Assembly: GCA_037893225.1 (NCBI GenBank)
Contig: JAZGUH010000533.1
Coordinates: 1,736,001-1,800,000, forward strand
Source of the DNA: Hippasteria phrygiana
Taxonomy: Eukaryota; Echinodermata; Asteroidea; Valvatida; Goniasteridae
Length of the DNA stretch: 64,000 nt
Reading direction: 5' to 3'
Shown here piece after piece: positions 11,285 to 22,686 of the stretch. The number at the start of each line of letters is the position of its first letter. The stretch's first letter is position 1. The translations under genes were made by a program, and so were the position numbers. The notes below the pieces were generated by a model. It did not search any database, was not told where the DNA came from, and worked only from the letters and a program-made list of their open reading frames with translations.

Positions 11285-11660
11285 TTGGGGCTGGTATTGC
11301 GATTTTCCAGTACAATACCACCCACCAGGTACTACTTTGGGTGCAATTCGATACAACATGTTCTCGCGGAAGGCGGCGGCCGGGCTGATCAAACCAGAGA
11401 CTCTACCTCCAACATGCTGCTGCACAGCATGTCTTTGGACCCCAGTGACTGTGGACGGTACGGGTTCGTGGTTATGAGCCGGTTCCAACAGTAGACTCTA
11501 TGGCTCCTGAGGAGCTGCTATGGTTCACGAGCTGCAATTGTAATGGAGATTCAGCAACCGGCGGTGCAGCTGCAAGAAGAATGGTGTCAAGTGTATCTCA
11601 GCATGCGGAAGTTGTAAAGGCATTACATGTATTATCCACGATGGTGTAGAGTCTGGAGAA
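11285..11660 (+). pseudogene. C-terminal CXC-tail fragment, right arm
   Basis: Plus-strand mirror of the fragment at 7940-8285. [20 protein letters not shown] is followed by SLDPSD and the cysteine-rich tail at about 11536-11630. The same single-base deletion after the first CxC pair is present, and the tail is readable only in a second frame. A further deletion removes part of the segment after LPPT compared with the left arm. The shared deletion means the gene was already broken when the arms arose, or that the palindrome came from one broken parent copy. Confidence 0.6.
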
Positions 11661-11842
11661 GACTCAGACCTTGACTCCTGAGGCATTTGACATTGTGGAG
11701 CAGTATCGTTTTCAAACTAGTATTTGAGAAATTGAATTAAACTAATGAAGCTACTTTTTAATTTACATATGCACCCAGCAATATCTATTTTCGCAAAAAA
11801 ATGGGTTTGCGAGGAACGGGAAAAGTGGGCGTGGCCGTTTTT

Positions 11843-12135
11843 CCCACCAAGGAGTAGTTTTGGTGGAAAACAAATGCTCGCAATCGATTCAGAATCATGA
11901 AAAACCCCTAGTTTGACGCCTCATAAGCTGCTTAAGACAGAATTAAACATTTTCTATTTTTGCCGGATAAGGTTCTGGGTACCCCAACTTTCAGCAGCTG
12001 TCACGGGTTGTCCTAGGGGAGTTCAATTTAAACTTTTTGAAATGTGTTAGTAGACACCTTTACAAACGCATTGGTGAAGAAATTTCTTGGTAAGGAATTT
12101 GTTCCCAGATTTGCCAGATATCTGATAATATTCCC
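11843..12135. other. No feature recognised
   Basis: Non-coding DNA adjoining the palindrome; no repeat partner found in the window. Confidence 0.4.
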
Positions 12136-12900
12136 TGACTACATAGCTATCGAGCTTTCTGATAATGACGTCACGATGATGTCATCAAATATCGGATTAC
12201 AAGCAATCAAATATTTCTAGATTTAATCTTTGAAAATCAATATAAAATCAATCGAGAGAGATCTGATTTTGCTTTTTATGGAAACTGATAGAATAATCCA
12301 GGGTCTTCTTTTTTTATATTACGTGCCAAAGCACGTGACCTTTCCTTCCGGTTGAAACCGGAAGTGCCTCATAATTTGAAAGTGGAAAAAGATGTGAACT
12401 TGCTTTCAACGATGATAGTCTCCGGCCAGGTTGTACTTCAAAAAATCATAGCCGGTAATGTCATACATGTATATGTTAGAGCGCCCTCTAGCGGCAGGTT
12501 AAAAAATGTTTAAAATGAACAATCAGTTGATGTGTGTGGCAAAGTTTGCTGAAATCACTTTATAATTGATGTATATAATCAGCTTCATGCTAAGAACAAC
12601 TTGAGGGGAAAAATTTAAAGATTGATGACGTCACCAGACCGGAAGTTACAATGAAAAGACCATTAAACCTGAAACAAATGCTGAAAAATCGACCGCGAGA
12701 GATGTAATCCAGATTTTTCCTTCGGATAGCACAGTTAAAAACTCCGGAGCTTTCTGATAATGACGTCACGGTGACGTCATCAAGTATCAGATTACAGGCA
12801 ATTGAAGATTTGTAGATTTAATCTTTGAAAATCGATTTAAGATGAACCGTGAGAGATCTGATTTTGATTTTTATGGGAATTGATAGAATAATCCAGGCGT
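12136..12900. repeat. Direct repeat of about 165 bp with TGACGTCA motifs
   Basis: A block beginning GAGCTTTCTGATAATGACGT, continuing through TAGATTTAATCTTTGAAAAT and ending TAGAATAATCCAGG, occurs at about 12150-12303 and again at about 12740-12896. It carries TGACGTCA-like palindromes of the kind found in the satellite at 56.6-57.9 kb. The spacing DNA contains more of the same motif. Confidence 0.75.
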
Positions 12901-13178
12901 GTAAAGATGAAAATGTATGCGACGTCACGATGACGCTATCTGACGATTTCGTGTTCATTTTTAGGTTTTTGAATTTTTAATGCAATTTGTAACCGGGACT
13001 TGTCATATCCTATAATGGAAATTACATGACCAAGAAAGAAGTCACGATGGTGTCACACTCAAAGGTCAAATTTGGAGTAGGAAAGGACATACATGTAGAA
13101 GTGATGGAGTTTAGTGCTGAATATAACAGCAAAACAGATAAGCTGTGCGTCTGTTTGCAAGAGACGCATGATGTCTAG

Positions 13179-13350
13179 TTTTTGGCTTTTCCGCCACCAG
13201 CGGGAAAGCCCTTGTTTTTGTTCAGATTTCTTTTTTCTTCCTTCTTTTTTAGCTGTTTCGGCACTTCAGCCAAAACAGCTCTTGTTTTCGTTATTTTTTT
13301 TTTTTAGCTGTTTCGGCACTTCAGCCGAAACAGCTCTTGTTTTCGTTAAG
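13179..13350. repeat. Array of three hairpin plus T-tract units
   Basis: Three units in succession, each a short stem-loop (GGCTTTTCCGCC...GCGGGAAAGCC, then AGCTGTTTCGGC...GCC(G/A)AAACAGCT twice) followed by CTTGTTTT(T/C)GTT and a long T run. Related units occur at 24905-25020. The stems differ in sequence while the hairpin/CTTGTTTT/T-run design is kept. Function unknown. Confidence 0.75.
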
Positions 13351-13627
13351 ATTTTTTTGGTCTTTTTTTGTGTGTGTCTACACCAGTCTATTCATATAAC
13401 ACACATTTTCATTCTCGTCGCCTCTTTTCGACTTTAACTTTCTTCAATCAGACTGAGAAGTGCAACAATAATTTATCATCATTCACTGATGTGCATATAA
13501 CAATGACGTCATGATGACATCAGCAGTTGTCAAGTTATGACCTTCATGAATATTTAATTAGTCAATTTTGTGGTATCTGAAAAACCAAAGCAGATGCGTT
13601 ATTTCTCTCTATTGCAAAGTCTTTGTT

Positions 13628-13770
13628 TTTTGGATTGGATTTATTTCATACATCATACATCTCGTGGCCTTATGGCCAAATTACATGTATGTTACAATAA
13701 AATGATAAATTATAAAAACAATACAATAAAATTACATTGATTACGCAGAAAATACATAACCAAAATATTA
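13628..13770 (-). repeat. Possible LINE 3-prime tail
   Basis: On the minus strand this reads as an A-rich segment ending ...GAAATAAATCCAATCC, reminiscent of CR1-type 3-prime ends, with GGCCATAAGGCCACGAG upstream. No coding sequence remains, so the call is weak. Confidence 0.3.
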
Positions 13771-13782
13771 AATAACTAAGGT

Positions 13783-15930
13783 TTAACCGATGATCGGATC
13801 GGACATCGGATCGGGCCGATGTTTGGCAATATCGGCAAAACATCGGATCGGCAAAATTTGTAAGGTTTAACCGATGACGAACCGATGATCGGCAATGTCA
13901 ATTAGCAAACTTTACACTCAATTTTATCATACACAAATGTCATGTTTTTTTATTAGAGCGCGAGTAAAAACGATGTTTTATTTTTGTGTGAAAAATGAAC
14001 AGTTTTATGCTGTGATGTATTATCATACCGGTGTAAATATCTCTGAGCTCCGCGTCTATGCGATCCGCGCTATCTGCACCGCATGCGTGAAAACTCAGTG
14101 CCCGAAGACAACGAAGCTAGCAGTCAGTGCATGACTGTACTGGTCTACTGAACGTCATGAACGGAGTCAGGGAACTACACTGTCTGAAGCCACGACGCGT
14201 TGTGGACTTTAGTTCAGCCGATCACATGTCTCTTGCATGCACAGCATTGGCGATATGTGTGCACCGTGTAATGTTATATACAGCGTGAATACAAAAATAC
14301 CCTGGAAAAAAGACCAGCATAGACGCCCTTATGGGGAATTCCCTTCACGTGTGCCAATTTTGCTGGACTGAAGCTTGAATTGAATTGAATTGAAATCACT
14401 GCGAGTTCGGCGTCGTATTTTTACGACCGCAGATTTTTCTACGTACATGTAAATAAATGCCTGAATTAGTTTTGCCCATTGTCCTAATTTGTTCTCCATT
14501 TCAACTTCTATCCAACAACCAGCAGTGTTCAAATAAAATTTAATAGGGTCGGTTGGTAGCCATAACATGTTAATTTTCTACCTCCATGCTAAAGGTGAGA
14601 ATAATTAACGCAATACCTGTGTTAGAGGGGTCCCGAAATGAAGTACATGTACACATTTTGAGATGCTTTGTGAGACATATGCCTGATGAATTTTATGTGA
14701 TACGAGCATTGCAATATGGAAAATAAAATTTACATATTGTAAAAATAATCAGCTTCCTTCCTATTTCTTTAAAACTGTAAACTTGTATGGTTATTGCCAA
14801 AACTCTCGTGTTGTGAATAATCAACCTTTTTATTCAGAACAAATACATGATTGATAGCCTATTAATCAGCAAAAGCAATAAACTAAACAAAATATACATG
14901 TATATGAAACTGCGATCACCATATCACAAACTGCACGCACAGAGTGCCGCGATACAAAAGCAGTCCATGCCGTACAACGCGCGGGCGTGCCCGTCCAACT
15001 AACAGCTCCATGCACGGTGCATCACCGTAACACGTTGGCGAAACGTGGAATTATCCACACAGCCGTTTATCACGCACATCACTCAACCACTGGTCCACTT
15101 CTTGTCGCAATTTGTCGAAAGTTTTGATTAAAACACATCCTGATTTTGACTATTCTTGTTGGTCCGATTCTTTGTTAGTTTTCGCCGGGATTTTATGAAC
15201 AAATCTTGTCGAGTGGGCCTACAAAGTTCTAGAATCTTTTAGTAATTTGTTGCCTCCAAAGCATGCGTGTCAAAGCATGGTGTTGCATGAATAAACACCC
15301 CCCAACAACGGACCCGCTCTGCCCAATGCGCAGGCGCAGACGTTTTTTTCCCCATGATCGAGCCTGTACTTATTTTGCCGCATGCGCACGTACTCCCGGC
15401 CGAACATCGACAAGATGTATACGATCTTTGAGTTACGCATAGTTTCACATGTCGGCAAGTACCGCTGCTATATGGGAATTCCGGACGCCCGGTCGGCAAT
15501 TCCTACTATTATGATCGAAAATCGGTATCATAGAATTAATTTGTCTTCCTCTACCTAATAACATTTTATGGTTTTCGAAAATAGGGTGACCCGAACCGAA
15601 GGCATTTTTTTGTTTGGCCCAATTTATTACTGTGTTAAGGGAGTCGTGGTTTGTCTTGGGTATGTCACTGTTGGTTGGGCGGAATCGGTCGATGTGCGCG
15701 ATCGGTCGATCATGCTGCGCTATCAGTCGATTCTGACGGATATCTTGGACTTTACTTATTACCTTTCAAAAAAATCCTCTAGAGCCGTGAATTAGAAAGA
15801 CAATGTGTTCTACCGATAGCGCAGCAGATTTTTTGACGTTTTTGATGGCATTGTTTATGTCGATTAAAAACATCGGATCGGATCGGACATCGGCCGATGT
15901 TCCAAAAAAAACATCGGCCATCGGACACGG
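13783..15930. repeat. DNA bounded by CATCGG/CCGATG-rich blocks, possible DNA transposon
   Basis: Two head copies of AAGGTTTAACCGATGA (13780s and 13860s) with many GATCGG/CCGATG motifs lie on the left, and a cluster of CATCGGATCGG and CATCGGCCGATG lies at about 15870-15930. Such clustered subterminal motifs are common in hAT-like elements. I see no clean matching termini or target duplication, so the outer limits are uncertain. Confidence 0.35.
14805..15480. repeat. Dispersed repeat D, copy 1
   Basis: Matches 27583-28330 in the same orientation from TGTGAATAATCAACC through GATTGATAGCCTATTAATCA, CTGCACGCACAGAGT and TTGTCGAAAGTTTTGATT, with indels. The opposite-strand open frames in both copies are similarly placed, but carry no recognisable domain. 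Confidence 0.75.
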
Positions 15931-16837
15931 CCCGCGTTTGTATTTCGCGCTGCCAAATGTTACTGACTGTGCAAACCAACAGAGGGCGCCCTTTTATTTG
16001 TTGTTTACATGCACCGACTCGGATTTCAAAAAAATACATACCGAAATTCATGAATGGATAACTCCTCACGGGGAACACCCTACATCCGGGAAATTTATGC
16101 AATGCATATGCATAAGTTCCGAACTCTACCCTTCAAATATAGTGAAAATCGGCCTTCAGATAATAGAATTATAAATTACGAAAATTACTTATTAAAAATA
16201 AATTATTGGGCATGCAAAAATTCCCCCTTTTTCACCAAAACTACCGAAATAGCTCTATACTCAACATTCCCTCTCTTGTACGTGACCTTTCAACCTTCGT
16301 CTATCGCGCCATTATGAAGAAAACAGCTGGCGTGGGTGGCCACTAAAAGATAATTTTCGTCGCAGAAATTGCATCTGCTGACTTTCTTTCGGCTAAGTGA
16401 TGACGTCATCGATATTTACCCCTCCCCAAAATGTCTTGAATGGACCAGATCCAAGGATTTTTGGGGCCAAAATCTATTTTTTGTATGTGGAGGAACTCTT
16501 CGTCAACAACCCCGAAGTGATTCGGCTTATTACTCCGCGTCCCCTGGTCACACGACACCATTGTTTATGCCAAGGTCAAATATGCATGACTCAGCCCCTG
16601 GGTTTTCCCGAGATGTAGAACAGCTGTCGTGCAACAAATCTCTTCTTTCTCGACAAACGGCTTCTATACTCACTTCAATTCTACCTGTAAGACTTAGGTG
16701 AACTTCTAAACTCTGCATAAAACTTTTGCCAAGTCCATCTCTGGCTGGCCACTATTTTTAAAAGACAGATTTTTCCACTGAATCCTGGTGATTTCTGTGC
16801 GTCGTCGCACGTGCTGACGTTCAGTGGGTATTTAAAA
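15931..16837. other. No gene recognised; possible promoter DNA near the right end
   Basis: Open frames of 70-120 codons without domains. Just before the candidate exon at 16838 the sequence has CACGTG and TGACGT close together (about 16808-16820) and TATTTAAAA at about 16829, which would suit a promoter but are unproven. Confidence 0.3.
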
Positions 16838-17019
16838 ATGGCTGACGTGGCAACATTGTGCGTGCGGGAAATCAGCGTTGATTCCGCGAGTGTTTTTGAA
16901 GTGAAAATTGAATCTATGCACAGATTTGTCGTGTTTGTGGTTAAAAGGACGGGAAGTAGATTTATTCCAGCGTTCATGAAGACACTGATGGGTGATAAAA
17001 TGAGCATAATTTCGACATT
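16838..17019 (+). CDS. Candidate first coding exon, unknown protein
   Basis: An ATG in strong context (AAAATGG) opens 60 codons plus two bases, starting MADVATLCVREISVDSASVF, and ends exactly at a consensus donor ATT|GTAAGTAG at 17020. No family recognised and no matching downstream exon found, so the protein is unnamed. Against it: a 139-codon open frame runs on the opposite strand through the same DNA, and the region could be repeat-derived. Confidence 0.3.
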
Positions 17020-17021
17020 GT

Positions 17022-18319
17022 AAGTAGGCTTGGTGGCGGCAAGAGCATGCACAATACATGTATAACGATTTAAGCCTGCATAGCGAATGTATGTACTCAT
17101 GCACGATGAATTCTACACGTATTTTATAATAAACACTAAACGGAAAGATGTTACTTTACTACACTCTACCAAAATCGGTCAGGAAAAGCAAATTTTTGAA
17201 AATAATCATCCATCTGTATTCAGAATTGTATTAAACACTTGGCACAACCTTTTTTAACTTCGAGTTTGGAATTTTTTGTGCAATAAATGTATACTATAGG
17301 GAAATACATTTCGTATTTGTGCTACATGTAGATGTTCTTCAACTTCAAGTTGGGCAGTGTATGGTCACTCAAAGTGCTCACATGTCAATTTCTGCCTCAT
17401 TTTTACAGATTTTGCTGACATAAATATTGAAATAGCAGGCTGAGCCACATTTTTCAAGATTTTGCTGTGGGGCTATTAAAGTCAGTAAAATCTTTCCGTA
17501 TAAATATCACTGGGGCAGATCCGACATTAAGGTGGGGGGGGGGGGGGGGGGTAAGCTGTGTGGCAAGCTGTGTGGCTATGGAAGAGGGCATGGGGCAGAC
17601 ATGCTACTTTTTTCTGCATCAATTACCTATTTGATGGAACTCAAGGAAGCAGGTTAAATATTATGCAGACAAAAGTGGTGTGTATATTGTTAAGTCCCCC
17701 CTCCCCGAGTTTTCTCCCCTTTTCAGCTCTAACTAGATCCCTGGATTAATGGATCCCTTCGCCCACCCATAGATCCTGATTACCTAGACTTCCACAATAT
17801 ATGCATAGTACCTGAAATCCAAGTAAGAAGAAAACTTTCATTTTTGTTTTTCAAATAATTAATAAATGACCCCCAATTCTGATTTCTTAACCATTCCTGT
17901 TCACTGTTGACAAAATGAAGCAGACTGCACAGCTTGCCATCAAAGAGAAGTAGTGCTCTTTTCTGATTAAACAGCGGTGATCACCATCAAACAGTGCAGA
18001 AGAAAGGCTTCTGGTCCTAAGTCGTCTCGTTACCAGCAGCGTAGCCAGGGCTCTCTCTATGGTGGGGAGGGGGGGGGGGGGGGGGGGGGGGGCGGATGTT
18101 ACAGTAGCGGTTGCTCAGTTATTTTTCTTAATTAAATGCTATTATTTTCTGCATTTGCAAAATTTTGATTGGGGGGCTGGGGGGGGGGGGGGGGTGGGGC
18201 GATGATTTATTTTTTGTATGGGGGAGGGTGTGTGCTTGATGTTTTTTCAAAAGTCATCATAGCCATATGCCGTCTGATTACTTCAAGAATTGGCAGTCGA
18301 CAAAAAAATGCACTTCATA
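17022..18319. other. Non-coding, with two long G runs
   Basis: Contains pure G tracts at about 17534-17551 and 18069-18092 and a third, interrupted, at about 18175-18200. CAGCGTAGCCAGGGCT stands immediately before the second, resembling the ends of CAGTGGCGTA-type MITEs. No gene seen. Confidence 0.6.
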
Positions 18320-18510
18320 CAGTGGCGTAACTATATGGGCATGCATGGGGGACACGTGCCTCTTTAATACTCTCCCCCATTGAAACTCTTGAATAAAAGA
18401 ACAATTACATCGTTGGCTTCAGTCCCCCTCTGAAATTGTTTTACCCAGTTATTGTCACACCTCCCCCCCCCCCCCCCCCCCCCCCATGTTCAACCCAAGT
18501 TATGCCACTG
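18320..18510. mobile_element. 191-bp MITE with CAGTGGCGTAACT ends
   Basis: CAGTGGCGTAACTATATGGG on the left is mirrored by CCCAAGTTATGCCACTG on the right. The interior carries a C run of about 23 bases next to the right end. No coding potential. Target duplication not evident. Confidence 0.7.
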
Positions 18511-19489
18511 TTTTCATCTTGCAGTGGTTTTGACGTGGACTCGGATACAATGTATTGATCTCTGGGTAGATGCTATCATGGATCCTCTTATCACAACCAT
18601 GTCTTTAAACACAGCAAATGACTCGAAGATCTGACCCACCCATGAGAAAAGATCCTTGTAAATCATCATGTATCCACTTGACCAGACTGCAATACCATTG
18701 ACTTTCATTACTCGATTACCCAAGTAGCCTATCCCATAAGTTTTCAAGACCTTTTGGTGTAAAAGAAAAACATCCAATTAAAAAAAGAGCAATTATGCTG
18801 AAATGCTTTTTGTGATGAACCCTTCTTTTTCAAGAAAGATACAATTCTGTTTACCATTGCAATTTAAATTTGTATGTCAAAAAATTGAACTTGACTCTTA
18901 ACAAGTTCAGTGTAAAATATCCCCCCCCCCCCCCCCACAATTTGTTTGGGTGAATGACAAATTGTTAGAGAAACAAACTATTTAACATTTACAAAGCCCA
19001 CACAAATGGTGATGATCTCTGATTTTGTAATGACCTTGAATTAAAACAAAAATATTAATAATAATTTCCATGCAACCTGTTAGCATTTACTTAATTCAAG
19101 TTTACAATTTGCTGAAGAAAAGGTGTTTCCTAACTCCACGAGGCATTCTTAATCTAGCAAAATGTCCACTAAAAAGGTTAATATTCTCTGGAGTTTGAGG
19201 AACTATATACTTCGGTGGTACACGTGCGTGAGCAGTAAAAGCAACAAGTCGCGTCCCCTAATCGCCAACGTTGTAGTTAACCTGTTTTTTTTATACACAG
19301 GGCACCATGCTACTCACTGTCCCTAGGGAACCGACAGAGTGCGCTCTTTTAGTTTTGGCGAGCCTGCGGTCCGTGCGGATCGGCAGGCAAATCCAACATC
19401 GGTTGAACCTTATAAATAACAAAGAAGTACACAATGACATCACAAAAAAAAACCTGGAAGAATCACAAAAAATATATAAGAAAAGTTAA
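18511..19489. other. No gene recognised
   Basis: Includes a C run at about 18921-18936. CCGACAGAGTGCGC at about 19330 recurs at about 48828, so part of this is repeat DNA. Confidence 0.4.
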
Positions 19490-20297
19490 AATGAGAAACT
19501 TTACATATTTAAAATATCAATAAAAAGGGAATAGGGCTTTTCTGAAATCGGGTGGTTCTAGCAGGAATTTGGGAAATTTTGTGACTGTTTCTAAGATTTC
19601 TACCATGGTTTGCAAATCTAGTAGGAGGTAACAATGAACAAGTGCGAATATTATTACCGAGATTTTTAGCAAATTGTGTACAGTGGGCTAAGTCTATCTG
19701 AAAGGGTGTCTAGTTTACAAAAATTAAGGTTATTATCATATGTGGAGGAATTAGGGCCCAATTTAATCTTACAAGCTCTTTTTTGGATTGACTCCAATTC
19801 GTCGGATTGTTTACGGGTAAGACCAGAATGCCATATAACATCAGCATACTCGAGAACAGGTCTGACATATCCACTGTACACAATATTAAGTTCGAAGGAA
19901 TTAAAACCAAACCTCTTCAATTTTCTTGTTAGCCTTTTCCAGTATTTTTTTAATATGAACAGAAAATTTGAGGTCACTTTGCAGCCACAGTCCTAACATT
20001 TTTGCTTCTGAGACATATGGGATTTTTTCTATGCCAATTTTTAAATCTCCAAGTATAGGGGGGGGGGGTTATTGAAGCAGATTTGGATGGCCTGACATTT
20101 GCTAGGATTAGGTCTCAAATGATTGTCGTCAGCCCACTGCTGGAATGTATCCAAATCATTTTGCATTAAGCCCAGGTGAGTAACCGACCGATTCTCTGCA
20201 AATGTCAGGTCATCCACATACTTCCAGTATTCAGTATTTGCATCATGCGCAGCTGAATTAACAAGAATTTGAAAACCCAATGGCCCAAATTTAGTTC
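19490..20297 (-). pseudogene. 5-prime-truncated LINE reverse transcriptase fragment
   Basis: Read on the minus strand the protein begins GTKFGPLGFQILVN, then WKYVDDLTFAENR (the YVDD catalytic box is intact, about 20220), then HLRPNPSKCQAIQI, the post-catalytic region ending VRPVLEYADVIWHSGLTRKQ with LESIQKRAC (about 19750-19870), and a C-terminal TTRFQKSPIPFFIDILN just before a stop near 19500. This is the second half of a CR1/Jockey-like non-LTR reverse transcriptase. At least one frame change separates the YVDD piece from the C-terminal piece. Everything upstream of the GTK box is missing, as expected for 5-prime truncation during insertion. Confidence 0.8.
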
Positions 20298-21085
20298 CAT
20301 GTATATCCCTAACTATTTCATAAAATTCAGACATGTTCAAGGCAAATCAATGGAAATATGTCAGAAAATGTGTTTTACGGTTTCACATGTAACACGGACA
20401 CCATTTTTTTTCATTCACAGAATGACCCATAGGCCTAACCACATGGCCTATACCTACCAGCTTTCTTAGAAGAATCGCAAGTTTCATATCCTAATATGAC
20501 ATGTACTTATAAGTTTATAAAATTAGTAACAATTAGACAAATTAATAAAAGCAGAGAGAATATAATGACATTTGGGTCATTCTATAAATTAGGGGTCCAA
20601 TTTTGGTGTCCCTGTTACATCTGACATGTATAAGATTTTGCAATTCAGGACACATTCTTCAATGCCTTCTATCTCCAAGAGTGATTGTGTAAAGCAAAGT
20701 ACCTGCCAAACAATTTAAAAATAGTGTGAAGTCAATTTTAATGATACTAGATGGGAAATTACACAGGTCAGGTGTAACAGGGACAGCAAAAAATGTCACA
20801 CCTTGGACCCCTAATTTATAGAATGACCCACTTTAAGGTACTGGTTTCACATGTAACAGGACACATTTTGACTATATTATACATTGTATCTTCATCGAGT
20901 GTGAAAAAACAATCCAACGAATCCTTTATTGGACTAGTGCAACTACTAATTGCAAGTGTGCATGAACAACTTATCCAGATCATGGAAAACTCATAAAGGT
21001 AGAAAATGTATTTGTTAGGGTTTAAATATTGCCCTTTTTGGCAAAATGTCACACTTTATGTACCCAACTTCATGAAATGACCCGA
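20298..21085 (-). repeat. GGGTCATT-ended repeat family, copy 1
   Basis: Reverse-complement relative of 63023-63540, with shared blocks such as CATTTTGCCAAAAAGGGCAA, GTCCAATAAAGGATTCGTTG, CTTCTAAGAAAGCTGGTAGA and GTGTCCGTGTTACATGTGAA. Both copies contain the same shadow open frame (MTFCQKGQYLNP), a sign of repeat identity rather than a gene. It is interrupted by the MITE at 20574-20829, and its right-hand relative is cut by the LINE fragment at about 20297. Confidence 0.85.
20574..20829. mobile_element. 256-bp MITE with 26-bp perfect inverted ends
   Basis: GGGTCATTCTATAAATTAGG continues as GGTCCA and is perfectly mirrored at 20804-20829. The copy of the surrounding repeat at 63.3 kb lacks it and so provides an empty site. 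The interior also begins and ends with similar GGTGTCCCTGTTACA-type sequence. The exact target duplication cannot be read because the empty site has diverged. Confidence 0.85.
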
Positions 21086-21926
21086 ATACAATATACTTAT
21101 AAAAACACATTCCATTTCAAACTCCAGGGCTAGCATCATCCATCTTCGTGGTTAATTAATTTAGGATTTAAAGGGTAGACAGGTCCGAGCCTTGATCAAA
21201 AGAAATTGCAAAAGACAAGCCCTACATGTACATGTACAATGTACATCATGTTCCTTGTGCTCCTCTGCACCTGGCTGGTCTACATAAAAACGTCTCTCTA
21301 CTACATGTACATTGTATCTCCATTGAACTTTCTGCAAGAGCTGCCTTTAATCTTTTAACTGTCTCATCGCGTACTCGTTAAAGTACTCGATAAAGTGTTG
21401 TCTTTATCATAATTTGTTCACAATGTAAAATCAAGTCTTTCCATAATTGATGGTATTCATTTTCAAAGATTGTGAAACAGGGTTTTTGGGATTAAGTTCA
21501 GTGTATAAGCACCCATGAAAAGGGTGTAAAGAAAATAACGCTGCGGCAAATTTTGAAACCATAACATCTGCTTCCCAAAGAGCCCCTTACAGTGAGGCAC
21601 TGTAATCATGATGCGTGTGTCATTGTCAGTTAGGACGAAAATAAAAGCATTTTTACCTTGAAATTTGGAAACTTGACAATTTCTCGCATCATCAACAAAG
21701 CAAGGCAGTCAAGTTTCTTTTTGTTTGGACGTGCAACCTCCCCTTCTTTCCACAATACACATGATCACTCGATGAGCTCTAGAATAAAAATATAAAAAAA
21801 TTGCAGACAGTGTCGTGCTGTCATTTGAGTCTTCAGTGACTTCAAGGAATCCTGACAAACCTCCATATGATCTCTTCTTTCTTCATCCACTTACGCTTTA
21901 CGTTTTTTCCAAATTACCACAAAGGA
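21086..21926. other. No gene recognised
   Basis: Contains alternating ACATGT/TACATGTA palindromes at about 21223-21245. On the minus strand at about 21660-21775 a short open stretch precedes a donor-like GTAAAA, and a T-rich acceptor-like tract ending TTCTAG lies near 21780; the frames do not connect, so no exon is called. Confidence 0.35.
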
Positions 21927-22009
21927 TTAAACCTCATCATACTTCAACCTGCGTCTGTCAGCCTCAGTGAAAGGATCTTCCCAGCGTATTTTACTTTTAG
22001 GTGAAACAC
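21927..22009 (-). CDS. Candidate terminal coding exon, unknown protein
   Basis: On the minus strand an acceptor-like AACTTAATTTCCAG at 22010-22023 is followed by two phase bases and 26 codons with a charged, natural-looking composition (SPKSKIRWEDPFTEADRRRL, then KYDEV) and a stop. Such a short exon can arise by chance, and a plus-strand open stretch overlaps it. No upstream exon was identified and no family is recognised. Confidence 0.25.
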
Positions 22010-22686
22010 CTGGAAATTAAGTTTTCTTGTTGTGAAATCTGCAGAAACTACTATGGTATCAAACTATTGCATGAATTTGAAAATATGACAAAATAATGAG
22101 TTTTTAAAAATGTGATTTGTTTGTGTCTGATATCTGTTCTTACACACATGTAGCATGTTTGTATTTAAAGAAACATGTACGCCATGTCAAAGTATTGGAG
22201 TTTGCGGTGAAGATTGGACATTGCCATTGGAACTGGGAATGTTGTGTTGGGCTGGGAAGCCGGGGCATGTCATGTGGTGCTGGATAGCTGGAGCTACATG
22301 TGCAGTATACACGTACATGTACATGTATGTGTGACTCTTGGTTTTATTAGTCATTAAAAAGGGGAAGAGGACTCGGTTTCCAAGTTCTGAGGTGATTTAT
22401 TCTAAAAAGATGGAAACACAGGAAAAGGGAACTGTTAACCAGTTCGCGTCGGATGACGTGTATACATGTACACGCAAAGGTTTTGCGGTATTCAGAACGG
22501 ATGACTGATAAACAAGCACCTGATCAAGGCCGATAATATCTGTCAGCGACCCGCTCGCAGCGAACGAGGCCAGAAATATCAGGTGTGCTACCCGCAGACT
22601 ACAGCCTGATTCCGCCTCAACCCGGCTGGCATCGAGGTTCGGGAAAAATAATCCTGCGCCTGGGTCCGGTGAATGTCAAAATAATC
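22010..22686. other. No gene recognised
   Basis: Contains an ACATGTACATGTA run near 22315-22330 and a small palindromic area at 22515-22590 with GGCC and CGCTCGCAGCGAACGAG. AATAATCCTG occurs twice just before the SINE. Confidence 0.4.

Larger units (their letters stand above)
7788..11842. repeat. 4-kb palindrome: two inverted arms around a 288-bp spacer
   Basis: The left arm (about 7788-9600) and right arm (about 9889-11842) are inverted copies. They match from the outer flank (AACGGCCACGCCCAC) to the inner breakpoint (CCTAATGACCACAG), with scattered substitutions, a diverged stretch near 11780 and a 119-bp insertion at 10546-10664 in the right arm only. Each arm carries the same two gene pieces in opposite orientation. 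The spacer 9601-9888 is not random: read on the minus strand it continues the gene piece of the right arm, so the right copy is the longer one and the left was cut at 9600. Confidence 0.9.

Noticed and set aside
15803..16174. 123-codon frame near the CATCGG-rich block
   Set aside because: It begins in repeat DNA and has no domain.
20816..21052. 78-codon frame also present near 63057-63278, which could look like a conserved gene
   Set aside because: The similarity extends far beyond the frame on both sides, so it is a shared repeat and not protein conservation.
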